Assembly (NCBI GenBank): GCA_000434675.1 | Contig: HF988631.1 | Location: 1-34,490, forward strand | Length of the DNA: 34,490 nt | Direction: 5' to 3' | Origin: Faecalibacterium sp. CAG:1138 | Lineage (GTDB): Bacteria; Bacillota; Clostridia; Christensenellales; CAG-917 | In this document: piece after piece, positions 8,262 through 16,283 of the stretch | How positions within the stretch are numbered: the first letter of the stretch is position 1 | How the letters are laid out: each line of letters opens with the position of its first letter | Program-made: the position numbers and the translations under genes | The notes under the pieces: generated by a model | The model's database searches: none | The model's input: only the letters and a program-made list of their open reading frames with translations | Told to the model about the DNA's origin: nothing

Positions 8262-9647
8262 TCAAACTCCAAAATATATTTTTGCATTGTCAATGCAAAC
8301 GTTTTTCACAAGATTTTCAAGTGTTTCCTTGTCGTCGGGATATTCACCGCTTTCAACCCACTCACCAACAAGTGAGCAGAATATTCTGCGGAAATAGTCG
8401 TGTCGAGCGTATGAGGTGAAGCTTCTGCTGTCTGTGAGCATGCCGTTGAAAAGACCAAGTCCGCCTGTTGAAGCCAGCACTCTCATCTGCTCTTTTATGC
8501 CGTCACGATGGTCCATAAACCACCAGGCTGCACCCAGTTGAATCTTGCCTCTTTCTCCTCCTTGGAAGTCACCGATGAGGGTGGCAAGAGGATAATAGGC
8601 GGTGGGATTCAGAGTGTAGATTATTGTCTTAGGAAGGCCTCCGTTTTGCTCAACGTAGTCAAGGAAATCCCTTGCATTGTTGACGTTGAGGACGTTTGCC
8701 ACACTGTCACCGCCCACGTCAACGCCACATCTGTCAAAAAGGACTGTGTTGCAGTTGCGGATGACACCTACGTGCAGTTGCATCACCATGCCTCTGTCAC
8801 GAAGCATCTTTGCAATGTGTGCCATAAGGGTAAACTGGAATTCCGCCTTGTCTTCATCATCAATGAATTTTTCATCAAGTCTATCTTTAATGATGTCGTC
8901 GCATTTACTGACGTCTCCGTATCCAAAGGGGAAATCTTCCATGCCGATGTCCACTGCGGTTGCGCCGTTTGCCACAAAGAAATCAAGGCGTCTTTCAACT
9001 ACTTCAAGAAGTTCATTGAATCCTTTGATTTCAACCCCTGCCACTTCACCCAGTTTCTTGACGTAGTCTGCATAGTCAGGCTTGTCGATGTTGATGAGAC
9101 GATCTGCTCTAAAACAAGGAAGCACCTTGAAGGGGTTGTCTTCACCTGCAATTGCTCTATGGGCGGAAAGGTCGTCAACGGGGTCGTCTGTGGTGACAAC
9201 TGCACAAACGTTTGAACGTTCAATCAGTTTCTTTGCAGAAAAACTGCCGTCAGCCATCTTTTCAAGGGTGCGAGTCCAAATCTCCTCTGCGTTTTTAGGG
9301 CAAATGGGGAGAGTGAGGTCAAAATACTTTTTCAGTTCAAGGTGTGCCCAGTGATAGACAGGGTTGCCGATGAAGTGAGGCAAAGCCTCGGCAAAGCGGA
9401 AAAACTTCTCTTTGTCGTCGCCGTCACCGGTGATGAACTTCTCGTCAACGCCGTATGCTCTCATAATGCGCCACTTGTAGTGGTCGCCGTTGAGCCACAA
9501 TTCCGTCAAATTTGAAAAAACCTTGTCGCCAAGGATATCTTGGGGAGCAAGGTGGCAGTGATAATCAAAAATAGGCAGAGACTTTGCGTATTCGTAAAGT
9601 TCCACTGCTTTGTCGTTTTCAAGAAAAACTTTATTGTCAAAAAACAT
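8262..9647 (-). CDS. uxaC: Glucuronate (uronate) isomerase
   Basis: UxaC interconverts D-glucuronate and D-fructuronate (and D-galacturonate and tagaturonate). The 461-residue protein belongs to the amidohydrolase-superfamily uronate isomerases: FDYHCHL near residue 26, TTDDPVDDL, MQLHVGVIRN and the C-terminal SYARHDYFRR are all present. The frame is open to 9716, but that upstream part reads into the promoter leader. ATG 9647 is preceded by AAAAAGGAAGAAGA and gives the usual N-terminus, so I start there. It is the first gene of the operon, about 100 bases from the -10 element. No uxaA/uxaB homologues are nearby, so the galacturonate branch is not supported. Confidence 0.95.
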   Translation of the reverse strand: MFFDNKVFLENDKAVELYEYAKSLPIFDYHCHLAPQDILGDKVFSNLTELWLNGDHYKWRIMRAYGVDEKFITGDGDDKEKFFRFAEALPHFIGNPVYHWAHLELKKYFDLTLPICPKNAEEIWTRTLEKMADGSFSAKKLIERSNVCAVVTTDDPVDDLSAHRAIAGEDNPFKVLPCFRADRLINIDKPDYADYVKKLGEVAGVEIKGFNELLEVVERRLDFFVANGATAVDIGMEDFPFGYGDVSKCDDIIKDRLDEKFIDDEDKAEFQFTLMAHIAKMLRDRGMVMQLHVGVIRNCNTVLFDRCGVDVGGDSVANVLNVNNARDFLDYVEQNGGLPKTIIYTLNPTAYYPLATLIGDFQGGERGKIQLGAAWWFMDHRDGIKEQMRVLASTGGLGLFNGMLTDSRSFTSYARHDYFRRIFCSLVGEWVESGEYPDDKETLENLVKNVCIDNAKIYFGV

Positions 9648-9747
9648 TTCTTCTTCCTTTTTTAGGTTGCGTCTTTTGCAGCGTTGTGGTCGCTTTGCAA
9701 TCACAACGGCGTACACATGGATGAGATAGTATTCACTTTATAGCTGT

Positions 9748-9776
9748 ATTATACTATTGCATTTTTTGTCAGTAAA
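9748..9776 (-). promoter_or_regulatory. Promoter of the hexuronate operon
   Basis: On the minus strand TTTACT (9776-9771) and TATAAT (9753-9748) are separated by 17 bases, a sigma-A type promoter with a perfect -10 and a weak -35. A weak -35 suits a promoter that needs an AraC-type activator. It drives uxaC and the six genes beyond it. Confidence 0.7.
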
Positions 9777-9785
9777 TTGACAAAA
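9764..9785. promoter_or_regulatory. Candidate operator: 8-bp inverted repeat
   Basis: TTTTGTCA and TGACAAAA form perfect 8-base arms around a 6-base centre (GTAAAT). The centre overlaps the -35 of the hexuronate operon promoter and lies just upstream of the regulator's own promoter. Nearby TTGC repeats at 9786, 9798 and 9807 could be direct half-sites of the sort AraC proteins prefer. Which protein binds is inference. Confidence 0.5.
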
Positions 9786-9816
9786 TTGCGAAATAACTTG
9801 CAAATCTTGCTATATT
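9786..9816 (+). promoter_or_regulatory. Possible promoter of the AraC-family regulator
   Basis: TTGCGA (9786-9791) and TATATT (9811-9816) are spaced by 19 bases, a weak sigma-A promoter 16 bases before the regulator ATG. The leader would be very short. A better placed -35 is not obvious. Confidence 0.4.
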
Positions 9817-9832
9817 GGATTAAAATTGAAGT

Positions 9833-10696
9833 ATGAGAGAAAATATCACCACAAAATGGCAATCTTCACAGCTTATGTCAAAGAAAGATTTCGAAGTAAA
9901 TCTTTACCGTGATAAGTATTTCAAAACCGTCGAGATGCACTCCCATGATTTTTATGAGGTCTACTGCTTCATCGGGGGGGCAGTTGACTATATCGTTGAG
10001 GACGGCCTATATCGTTTGCAAGCGGGGGACGTTTTGCTCATCCCCCCAAACTATCTGCACCAACCCAACGTCAAGGACGGAAGCAAGTCCTATGACCGCA
10101 TCGTGCTGTGGATAAATCCTGACTACGTCAAGCGTCTTTCCTCCCCCTCAACCGACCTTGCCACCTGCTTTCAAAAGGCAAAGGAAAAGGGTGCTTATCT
10201 TGTGAGAAACTCCGCTCTTTCTGATAAACTTGTCACCGAGCTTATTGCAGTCATCGAAAATGAAAACTCCAACTCTTTTGGTGCGGACTTGACTGCAGAA
10301 AATCACGTCATCACCGTCCTCACCCTTTTAGGTGCTCATTATCTTAAAAACAGGCAAGCAAAACAGGCGGAACAATCCGAGATTATATCCCGTGCAATCG
10401 AGTATATTTCCGAGCATCTAACCGAGCCAATCATCCTTGACGACATATCAAACGCACTGTATACCAACAAGTATTATTTTGCCCATCTTTTCAAGGAAGA
10501 AACCGGCGTTTCACCCCACAGTTATATCCTGAAAAAACGCCTGCTTATGTCCAAGGAATTGATTGAGCAAGGTCTGTCCATAACTGACGTTTACGTGCGC
10601 TGTGGATTCTCTGACTACACCCACTTTTTCCGCGCCTTCAAAAAGGAATTTGACCTGACTCCAAAGCAATATTTCCACCTTATAAAAGCCATCTAA
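9833..10696 (+). CDS. AraC-family transcriptional regulator of the hexuronate operon
   Basis: This 287-residue regulator has an N-terminal cupin sensor (about 25-110; note LQAGDVLLIPPNYLHQP) and a C-terminal pair of helix-turn-helix motifs (about 185-285). The second carries the AraC signature GFSDYTHFFRAFKKEFDLTPKQY. It is divergent from the operon, sharing a 185-base intergenic region, so it most likely responds to a hexuronate or glycoside and activates the catabolic genes. I see no clear GGAGG before ATG 9833; the upstream sequence is AATTGAAGT, a weak site. The inducer is not readable from sequence. Confidence 0.88.
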   Translation: MRENITTKWQSSQLMSKKDFEVNLYRDKYFKTVEMHSHDFYEVYCFIGGAVDYIVEDGLYRLQAGDVLLIPPNYLHQPNVKDGSKSYDRIVLWINPDYVKRLSSPSTDLATCFQKAKEKGAYLVRNSALSDKLVTELIAVIENENSNSFGADLTAENHVITVLTLLGAHYLKNRQAKQAEQSEIISRAIEYISEHLTEPIILDDISNALYTNKYYFAHLFKEETGVSPHSYILKKRLLMSKELIEQGLSITDVYVRCGFSDYTHFFRAFKKEFDLTPKQYFHLIKAI

Positions 10697-10711
10697 AATC
10701 TTATAATAAAC

Positions 10712-10739
10712 TATTTGGTTGATCAAATAATACTATATA
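10712..10739 (+). promoter_or_regulatory. Inverted repeat followed by a TATAAT box
   Basis: TATTTG (10712-10717) and CAAATA (10724-10729) flank a 6-base centre, with the palindrome TTGATCAA inside, and TATAAT follows at 10734-10739. This could be an operator-promoter, but no gene starts within the following 70 bases before the terminator, so it might only be fortuitous AT-rich sequence. Confidence 0.25.
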
Positions 10740-10780
10740 ATGACAGAATCGAGATACGATTTACAAGCCCGATAACAAAG

Positions 10781-10807
10781 AGTCCTGACGATTGTCAGGG
10801 CTTTTTA
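10781..10807 (+). terminator. Intrinsic terminator downstream of the AraC regulator
   Basis: AGTCCTGAC-GATT-GTCAGGGCT followed by TTTTTA forms a 9-pair stem (one G-U) with a T tract. It closes the rightward regulator transcript. Confidence 0.8.
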
Positions 10808-10913
10808 TTATACTCAAATACAACGACGATTTCGTGTTACGACAAAATTACAGGCATATTTGTCAACGAGCCTTTTTATTGCATTGTAAAACTTTAATTC
10901 CCCCAAAATAGCA

Positions 10914-10953
10914 TAAAAAAAGAATACAAGTTGAGGGGTTCAACTTGTATTCT
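10914..10953 (-). terminator. Intrinsic terminator of the tRNA operon
   Basis: A perfect 14-base stem (10921-10934 with 10940-10953) with a 5-base loop is followed on the minus strand by seven T. It begins three bases after the CCA end of tRNA-Ala, so it ends the tRNA transcript. Confidence 0.93.
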
Positions 10954-10956
10954 GAC

Positions 10957-11032
<76 letters not shown>

Positions 11033-11035
11033 AAG

Positions 11036-11111
11036 TGGTGGGCAATAAGGGACTCGAACCCCTGACTTCTTCCATGTGACGGAAGCACTCTACCAGCTGA
11101 GTTAATTGCCC
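11036..11111 (-). tRNA. tRNA-Val(CAC)
   Basis: Reverse complement begins GGGCAATTAACTCAG, has the anticodon arm CTTCC-GTCACAT-GGAAG (anticodon CAC, reading GTG), a T arm with GGTTCGAGTCC, and encoded ACCA. It lies three bases upstream of tRNA-Ala, so both are processed from one transcript. Confidence 0.93.
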
Positions 11112-11128
11112 GTTCAGGTGATATAGGT

Positions 11129-11157
11129 ATTTTAGCATAGACGGTGGAAGATGTAAA
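11129..11157 (-). promoter_or_regulatory. Promoter of the tRNA-Val/tRNA-Ala operon
   Basis: TTTACA (11157-11152), a 17-base spacer and TAAAAT (11134-11129) lie about 18 bases upstream of the tRNA-Val 5' end, as expected for a stable-RNA promoter. Confidence 0.8.
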
Positions 11158-11271
11158 CCGTTTTGGGGCGATTTGGCGGAGAAATTTTTGAAAATCGAGC
11201 CATGCGGGCGGCAAAAAACGCAATTAGCGCATAATATAAGCGGCAAAACGGCACAATTTTTCAAAAAAACG

Positions 11272-11301
11272 TTGACTTTGCCTCATAAGTGAAACTATAA
11301 T
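11272..11301 (+). promoter_or_regulatory. Promoter of the M3 peptidase lipoprotein gene
   Basis: TTGACT (11272-11277) and TATAAT (11296-11301) with an 18-base spacer, 31 bases before the start codon. Near-consensus sigma-A promoter. Confidence 0.85.
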
Positions 11302-11332
11302 ACTAACAATATTAAATTTTGGAGGCAAATAG

Positions 11333-13528
11333 ATGAAAAAATTTGCAACGGTGACGTTGGTTTTGTTGATGGCAATTATGTGCATAGCATTTGCCGCATG
11401 CGACAAAACGCCTGAAGACACAACGCCAACGGAATACAAAGTAACCATCGACTCTCAAAACGGATTGAAAACCCGCACGGTTTCCGTTAAGATCGGGGAA
11501 ACGTTCGATCTTCCTAATCAGCCGTACAATCAAGGTATGATCTTTTTAGGTTGGTACACTACCCCGTCCGGACAAGAAGGTAAAAAAATAGAAACAAGTT
11601 TCGTTCCGGAATCCGACTTAACAATTTATGCAAGATGGGAATCTGCGTCAACCCACGTACACGATTTCAAAGTGGGCAATCACATTGAGCCAACCTGCGA
11701 CAAAGAAGGCTATGACGAATTTGTTTGCTATTGCGGAAAAACAGAAAAAAGGAATTCGGTTGCCGCATTGGGACACGACTTCGCTTTCGATTCTTCGTCG
11801 GACGATTTTATGAGTTTTTATCCTTGCAAGAGGGAAGGCTGCACGAGCTTCGGGCGCAGACCGAGCGAAAGAAACTATAACGACAAATTCGTCGTTACGT
11901 TTGACGAAGCGCGACAGGCAAAAATCGACGCTTTGTACCAAGAAATCACCGACACTCTTGCCGAAGTCGATCGCTACGACGCCGCAGCTCACGCTTTCGT
12001 GAAAGACAGCGCTCTTTATGCCGAGAACAAGGCTTTTGAAGAAAAATACAACGCTTTCTACGACGAACTCGTTTACCTTGTCGAGCAATATCAATACTCT
12101 TACGTTTTCTATTGCGTCGACGATAACGAAAAAAATACCGAGCTTTACGAAACCATTTCCGAATATCGCACGGACCTTATAACCAAGTTCTATTCGTTGT
12201 ATCGCAAGATTTACGACACCAAATTCCGTGAATACTTCTTCAGCGAAGAAGACGGCTGGACGGCAGACGACATTAAAGAAGCTCTCGATACGTCCGACAG
12301 CTACGGCGGCGACGCTTACGCCGAACTCAACAAACGCATTTCCGAAATCGAAGTTGAATTCAGAAACATAGCAAATCCGGGCGGAGACAAAGCCGTTCTC
12401 GAACTTTACGAGGAATTCGTCAATTTGAAAAATCAGATCGCCGTTATCGCCGGTTACGATAACTACATCGACTACGCTTACAAAAACGTTTACAGCCGCG
12501 ACTACACCCCTGAAGACGTTGCAAAAACCAGACAATTCCTCAAGGAATATGTGAAGCCGGTTTATTTGTCTGTTCTGAACGACTACAGAAATTCTCCTAA
12601 AGACTCGCTCAACGGAGATGCAAAAAGTCTTTATTATAGTCTGTCGGGCGCATCGTTTTTCTCTTCTAAGACGGTGGGGGACTATGTCGCCGATTATTTC
12701 AGAACCATGAACAGCAAAACTGCCGGAAAAACCGAAATCGACTTCTACAAGCACGCAAACGAGCTTATGAAGAACGGCAACTACTATACCGGTAATTATC
12801 AAGGGGCATTCAGTTACTGGATCGGCGCGCAGAATACTTCCATTCTGTACTTCGGGCCGGGCAGCTACTCGGGCGCGTTCACTTTCGTTCACGAATTCGG
12901 CCACTACTACAACACCATCTATAACCATGGCGCAAGCATGTCCTACGATTTGGAAGAAACCCACTCCCAAGGCAACGAAATGCTGTTTCTCTCATATCTC
13001 CGCACCGCGCTTCCTGAAAGCGTGGCAACCGACATTTTTCAATCGCTCTACGCCAACCAAATGTTCGACGCTTATGCAATCGTAATGCTGGCGGCCTGCG
13101 TTGACGAATTCGAATATTGCGTTTACACCGGAACCGATCCTGACGGCAACCCTGCAACCTACACCGCAAACGACTACGACGCTCTCTTCGAGAAGCTTAT
13201 GTCCGAATACGGCATTGCCACTTCTCTGAACCCGAGCTACTGGAGATACGTCGCAATCGAATCGCCGTGCTACTACATTTCGTACTCTATGAGTATGCTG
13301 CCTTGCCTGGAGCTCTACATGGTTTCCGAAACCGAAGGCCACGAAGCCGCTATGAACAAATACTTCAAGCTCTTCACTTTCACCGACGACGAAGCCAACG
13401 TGAAAGTGGACAGCGTAGGCGACACGGTTGTCGAAATCGGCTATTCCGACACTTTGGTCTATGCGGGGCTGACCTCTCCGTTTGACGAGAGCCTCTATCA
13501 AAGACTCAAAGAGTTCTATACCAAATAA
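11333..13528 (+). CDS. Secreted lipoprotein M3-family (oligoendopeptidase F-like) metallopeptidase with InlB-like repeat
   Basis: This 731-residue surface lipoprotein has a signal peptide ending in the lipobox FAAC (lipidated Cys23). Residues about 37-102 form an InlB/Listeria-Bacteroides repeat (IFLGWYTTPSGQ ... LTIYARW), a small adhesive beta domain. Residues about 108-165 form a Cys/His-rich spacer (HDFKVGNHIEPTCDKEGYDE, CYCGK) repeated around a second HDF. The rest is an M3 zinc peptidase with HEFGH at 520-524 and the third ligand Glu in LEETHS at about 541-542. M3 oligopeptidases are usually cytoplasmic, so a lipid-anchored form would trim peptides at the cell surface. GGAGG precedes ATG. 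Monocistronic, between its own promoter and a terminator. Confidence 0.88.
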   Translation: MKKFATVTLVLLMAIMCIAFAACDKTPEDTTPTEYKVTIDSQNGLKTRTVSVKIGETFDLPNQPYNQGMIFLGWYTTPSGQEGKKIETSFVPESDLTIYARWESASTHVHDFKVGNHIEPTCDKEGYDEFVCYCGKTEKRNSVAALGHDFAFDSSSDDFMSFYPCKREGCTSFGRRPSERNYNDKFVVTFDEARQAKIDALYQEITDTLAEVDRYDAAAHAFVKDSALYAENKAFEEKYNAFYDELVYLVEQYQYSYVFYCVDDNEKNTELYETISEYRTDLITKFYSLYRKIYDTKFREYFFSEEDGWTADDIKEALDTSDSYGGDAYAELNKRISEIEVEFRNIANPGGDKAVLELYEEFVNLKNQIAVIAGYDNYIDYAYKNVYSRDYTPEDVAKTRQFLKEYVKPVYLSVLNDYRNSPKDSLNGDAKSLYYSLSGASFFSSKTVGDYVADYFRTMNSKTAGKTEIDFYKHANELMKNGNYYTGNYQGAFSYWIGAQNTSILYFGPGSYSGAFTFVHEFGHYYNTIYNHGASMSYDLEETHSQGNEMLFLSYLRTALPESVATDIFQSLYANQMFDAYAIVMLAACVDEFEYCVYTGTDPDGNPATYTANDYDALFEKLMSEYGIATSLNPSYWRYVAIESPCYYISYSMSMLPCLELYMVSETEGHEAAMNKYFKLFTFTDDEANVKVDSVGDTVVEIGYSDTLVYAGLTSPFDESLYQRLKEFYTK

Positions 13529-13545
13529 CAACCTCAATCAAAACG

Positions 13546-13575
13546 AAAAACCGAGCGGAAACGCTCGGTTTTTTT
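13546..13575. terminator. Bidirectional intrinsic terminator
   Basis: AAAAACCGAGCG-GAAA-CGCTCGGTTTTTTT lies between the convergent M3 peptidase and acyltransferase genes. The stable GAAA-closed hairpin has A and T tracts on both sides. Confidence 0.93.
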
Positions 13576-13582
13576 ACTTTCG

Positions 13583-14317
13583 TTATTTCTGAAACGCCTT
13601 GTCTTTTAAGGTGTAATGATTGAATTCCTCCGGAGCTTTGCCGTCGGTGCGACGCTCTCGAAGCGGTTTTGCCGGTATCCCCGCAACCACCTGAAAATCG
13701 TCCACGTCCTTCGTCACGATGCTGCCCGTTGCGACGATTGCTCCCTTCCCTATTTTAACTCCGCCGAGAATGGTTGCCGCCGTATAAATTTTGGCGTATT
13801 CGCCTATTTCCACAGGCTTATAGGTTCTCACTTCGTGATCGCTTTCGCTGTGGCCGTGCGTGAAAATTCTGGAATATTCGGTTATCATCGAAAAGTCGCC
13901 GAATTTGACTCCGCCTTTGCTGTCGATATAGCAGCAATGGTTCCAGGCAACGTTATCGCCGACCTCGATAAGGTGACCGTAATTAAACCTGCACCCTTCG
14001 TTTGCAATAAAGCCGTCGCCGCATTTTTTGAACAGCTTTTTGGCAATCATCGCCCTGAACGGAATGGCAAACTCCACGTTGATGCCGAGAGGGACTCTGT
14101 CCACCACTTCCCATAAAATGTGATAATTCCGTTGTTCTACGGTGTACGGAAATTCGTCGGCGAGCGGAAGATAGTCGTTCCAGAGTCTGAAAGATTCCAC
14201 TTCTTTGGCCGTGTAGTGCGGCGCTTCGAGGAGCCTCAGCACTTTTTGCATATTCTTTTTGTCCAAACCTTTGTCGAAAAGCTTTTGACACTTTTCCAGT
14301 CTTTTTTCGGTCGTCAT
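13583..14317 (-). CDS. Hexapeptide-repeat (LbH) O-acyltransferase
   Basis: This 244-residue protein resembles the maltose/galactoside acetyltransferase group, which moves acetyl from acetyl-CoA to a sugar hydroxyl. The first 90 residues are helical. From about 95 onward come imperfect hexapeptide turns of the left-handed beta helix (IEVGDNVAWN, VKFGDFSMI, VEIGEYAKI, VKIGKGAIVATGSIVTKDV) and the family-ending VVAGIPAKPLRER. FTHGHSESDHE supplies the likely catalytic His. Its ATG overlaps the birA stop by ATGA, so the two are co-translated although their functions look unrelated. The N-terminal half is longer than in LacA. Substrate unknown; cell-envelope sugars are plausible. Confidence 0.85.
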   Translation of the reverse strand: MTTEKRLEKCQKLFDKGLDKKNMQKVLRLLEAPHYTAKEVESFRLWNDYLPLADEFPYTVEQRNYHILWEVVDRVPLGINVEFAIPFRAMIAKKLFKKCGDGFIANEGCRFNYGHLIEVGDNVAWNHCCYIDSKGGVKFGDFSMITEYSRIFTHGHSESDHEVRTYKPVEIGEYAKIYTAATILGGVKIGKGAIVATGSIVTKDVDDFQVVAGIPAKPLRERRTDGKAPEEFNHYTLKDKAFQK

Positions 14318-15042
14318 ATATTATCCCCTATTTCGTTTTTCAGTTTTATTCTTACGTCCCCGGACGACAGCAATCTCTCCCCGTCCACTTCCAAAAGTCC
14401 GTCCGCCGTAACGTCCGTTGCGACGCCCGAGAGGATTTCACCGCTTACGACGTATTCTATTTTTCGTCCTATAACCAGATTTTTGCGCTTATATTCGGAC
14501 ATAAACGAATGGCTTTCGTCATTCCCGAACGCCGAAAATCGTCTGATTATGCCGGCGATCAGCGTTTCTTTATCCGGAATTTTGCCGCCCTCGATTTTCA
14601 CCGACGTTGCGCCGCCCAAAAGCTGTTTCGGGACGTCGTTTTCGATGTTTATACCTATGCCGACCACGACTCCCTCTTTCGACCTTTCGCACAGTATCCC
14701 GCAAAGCTTTCTGCCTCCGGCGTAAACGTCGTTCACCCATTTTATTTCGGTTTTAAGATCGGTAAGCTCGTCAAGCGTTTCCGACACGGCCACGGCCGCG
14801 GCAGGCGTCATAAGATTTATTTTCTCCCACGGCGGCGAAACGAAGCTGAAATAAAGTCCGCCCTCTTCGCTTTCAAACGATCTGCCCCTGGTGCCTTTGC
14901 CCCTCGATTGCTTGCCCGCAACTGCCAAAGTGCCGACGGCGCTCTCCTTCAAGCGGTCGTTGGTGCTGTCCGTTTCTTCAAACCAAAAGGTTTCTCCGAG
15001 CGGAAAATCGCCGATATTCTGTTTTATGACGTCAAAATCCAT
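14314..15042 (-). CDS. birA: Biotin-[acetyl-CoA-carboxylase] ligase, short form without HTH
   Basis: BirA activates biotin with ATP and attaches it to a lysine of biotin carrier domains. The 242-residue protein consists of the catalytic domain (ETDSTND, then SRGKGTRGRSF with the biotinyl-AMP loop, IKWVNDVYAGGRKLCGIL, VVGIGIN) and the small C-terminal SH3-like domain. There is no N-terminal DNA-binding domain, so it is a ligase but not a repressor. A likely client is a biotin-dependent decarboxylase, since subunits of a Na+-pumping one lie at 24061-25413. The four-base overlap with the acyltransferase suggests one transcript. Confidence 0.93.
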   Translation of the reverse strand: MDFDVIKQNIGDFPLGETFWFEETDSTNDRLKESAVGTLAVAGKQSRGKGTRGRSFESEEGGLYFSFVSPPWEKINLMTPAAAVAVSETLDELTDLKTEIKWVNDVYAGGRKLCGILCERSKEGVVVGIGINIENDVPKQLLGGATSVKIEGGKIPDKETLIAGIIRRFSAFGNDESHSFMSEYKRKNLVIGRKIEYVVSGEILSGVATDVTADGLLEVDGERLLSSGDVRIKLKNEIGDNI

Positions 15043-15109
15043 ATATTAACCGCTTTTTGTGAAAACTGTTTGTTCGTTTCGATTTTCTTTTCAATCGTTC
15101 GACGAAAAA

Positions 15110-15138
15110 ATGATACCACCTTTCGGGCGATTTGTCCA
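15110..15138 (-). promoter_or_regulatory. Promoter of the birA-acyltransferase operon
   Basis: TGGACA (15138-15133) and TATCAT (15115-15110) are spaced by 17 bases, 68 bases before the birA start. Confidence 0.6.
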
Positions 15139-15213
15139 CCTTTTGCGGCAGAAGATTCGAAAGCGACTTTATATTTTTTGACGGCAATAACGCCAAAAAC
15201 CCGCAAAAAAGTT

Positions 15214-15242
15214 TTGCCTTTTCGATTTTTTTATTGTATAAT
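15214..15242 (+). promoter_or_regulatory. Promoter of the short-chain dehydrogenase gene
   Basis: TTGCCT (15214-15219) and TATAAT (15237-15242) with 17 bases between, 29 bases before the ATG and just upstream of AAAGGAGA. Confidence 0.8.
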
Positions 15243-15271
15243 GTGCTTAAATCAACAAAAGGAGACCTTTT

Positions 15272-16171
15272 ATGAGTTGGATTAAAAACAAAAACGTTAT
15301 CATTACGGGCGTTTCCACCGGCATCGGCAAGGAACTTGCGAAACTGTTCGTAAACAAATATCATTGCAAAGTTCTTGGTGTGGCAAGAAGCGTCGGCAAG
15401 CTGGAAGCATTGAAAGCCGAGCTCGGCGAAAACTTCAGCTTTTATCCTATGGACATCAGCTCCCGTGAAAACTGGGAAGCTTTTGCCGCCGGCGCCGCAA
15501 CCGAATTCAAACCCGACATTCTCATCAACAACGCGGGCATGATTCACCCGTTTGCCAACATCTGCGACCTTTCCGATCGCGACGTCGAACGCACGGTGAA
15601 CACCAACTACCTTAGCCACATTTACGCCGCAAGGACCATGATTCCGGTGCTTGAAAAAAGCGCATATCCGGGTTACGTGAACATCGCTTCCGCTTCCGCT
15701 CTTCTGCCGGTTGCCGGACAAAGCATCTACAGCAGCACCAAAGCCGCCGTTTACGCTATGAGCGAATGTATCCGTCAGGAATACGAAGGCGAAGGCTGGT
15801 ACGTCGGCTACGTTTTGCCGGGCCCCGTCAAAACCGATCTTTATAACGCAAAGGCCTCCGACGGCGCAGAAGCCAAAGCAAAGGTCAAAGACGGCCTCAT
15901 CACCAAAATCGGCCAAACCGCTCCGCACGCGGCAAAGGTTATCTGCCGCTGCATGGCTCGCAGACAAAGCCGCATAGTTCTGGGCGCGGTAGCTCACCTT
16001 ATGGGCTTCGGACATCAGCTGTTCCCTCGCACCGTTCCGTCCATGGCTTCCAAGCTTATGAGCGTGGTTCCTCTGCAATCCTTTAAGGACATTTTCAAAA
16101 ACACCAAAGCAAACAAGGCCGCCAGAAAAGCTCAGCGCAAAGCCTTGAAAGCGGAAAAGAAAGCAAAATAG
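15272..16171 (+). CDS. Short-chain dehydrogenase/reductase of unknown substrate
   Basis: This 299-residue classical SDR has the dinucleotide motif TGVSTGIG at the N-terminus, ILINNAG, the catalytic Ser in NIASASA and YSSTK. The LPGPVKTDLYNA segment after the active site is typical. The C-terminus (about 250-299) is unusual: an amphipathic stretch with LMSVVPLQSFKDIFK, then a strongly basic tail (KAARKAQRKALKAEKK) that could hold the enzyme at the membrane, as in some lipid- or steroid-acting SDRs. AAAGGAGA precedes the ATG. It stands alone with its own promoter and terminators, so context gives no substrate. Confidence 0.87.
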   Translation: MSWIKNKNVIITGVSTGIGKELAKLFVNKYHCKVLGVARSVGKLEALKAELGENFSFYPMDISSRENWEAFAAGAATEFKPDILINNAGMIHPFANICDLSDRDVERTVNTNYLSHIYAARTMIPVLEKSAYPGYVNIASASALLPVAGQSIYSSTKAAVYAMSECIRQEYEGEGWYVGYVLPGPVKTDLYNAKASDGAEAKAKVKDGLITKIGQTAPHAAKVICRCMARRQSRIVLGAVAHLMGFGHQLFPRTVPSMASKLMSVVPLQSFKDIFKNTKANKAARKAQRKALKAEKKAK

Positions 16172-16180
16172 TTTTTACAC

Positions 16181-16247
16181 GAAAACCACCCGCAATCGAG
16201 GTGGTTTTCTTACGCAAAAAACGCACCCCTTGCGGGATGCGTTTTTT
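16181..16247. terminator. Tandem hairpins between convergent genes
   Basis: The first hairpin pairs GAAAACCACC (16181-16190) with GGTGGTTTTC (16200-16209). The second pairs AAAAAACGCA with TGCGTTTTTT (16216-16247), with an inner CCC/GGG, and has T tracts on both strands. They terminate the rightward SDR and the leftward anti-sigma transcripts. Confidence 0.88.
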
Positions 16248-16283
16248 TGTAAACACTGTTTTCTGGGAGGGTTAGTGTTGATT

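Noticed and set aside
11648..12970. 440-residue minus-strand open frame
   Set aside because: Antisense shadow of the M3 peptidase, which has promoter, ribosome site, signal peptide and active-site motifs.
15032..16078. 348-residue minus-strand open frame
   Set aside because: Antisense of the SDR gene and its promoter; no start context.
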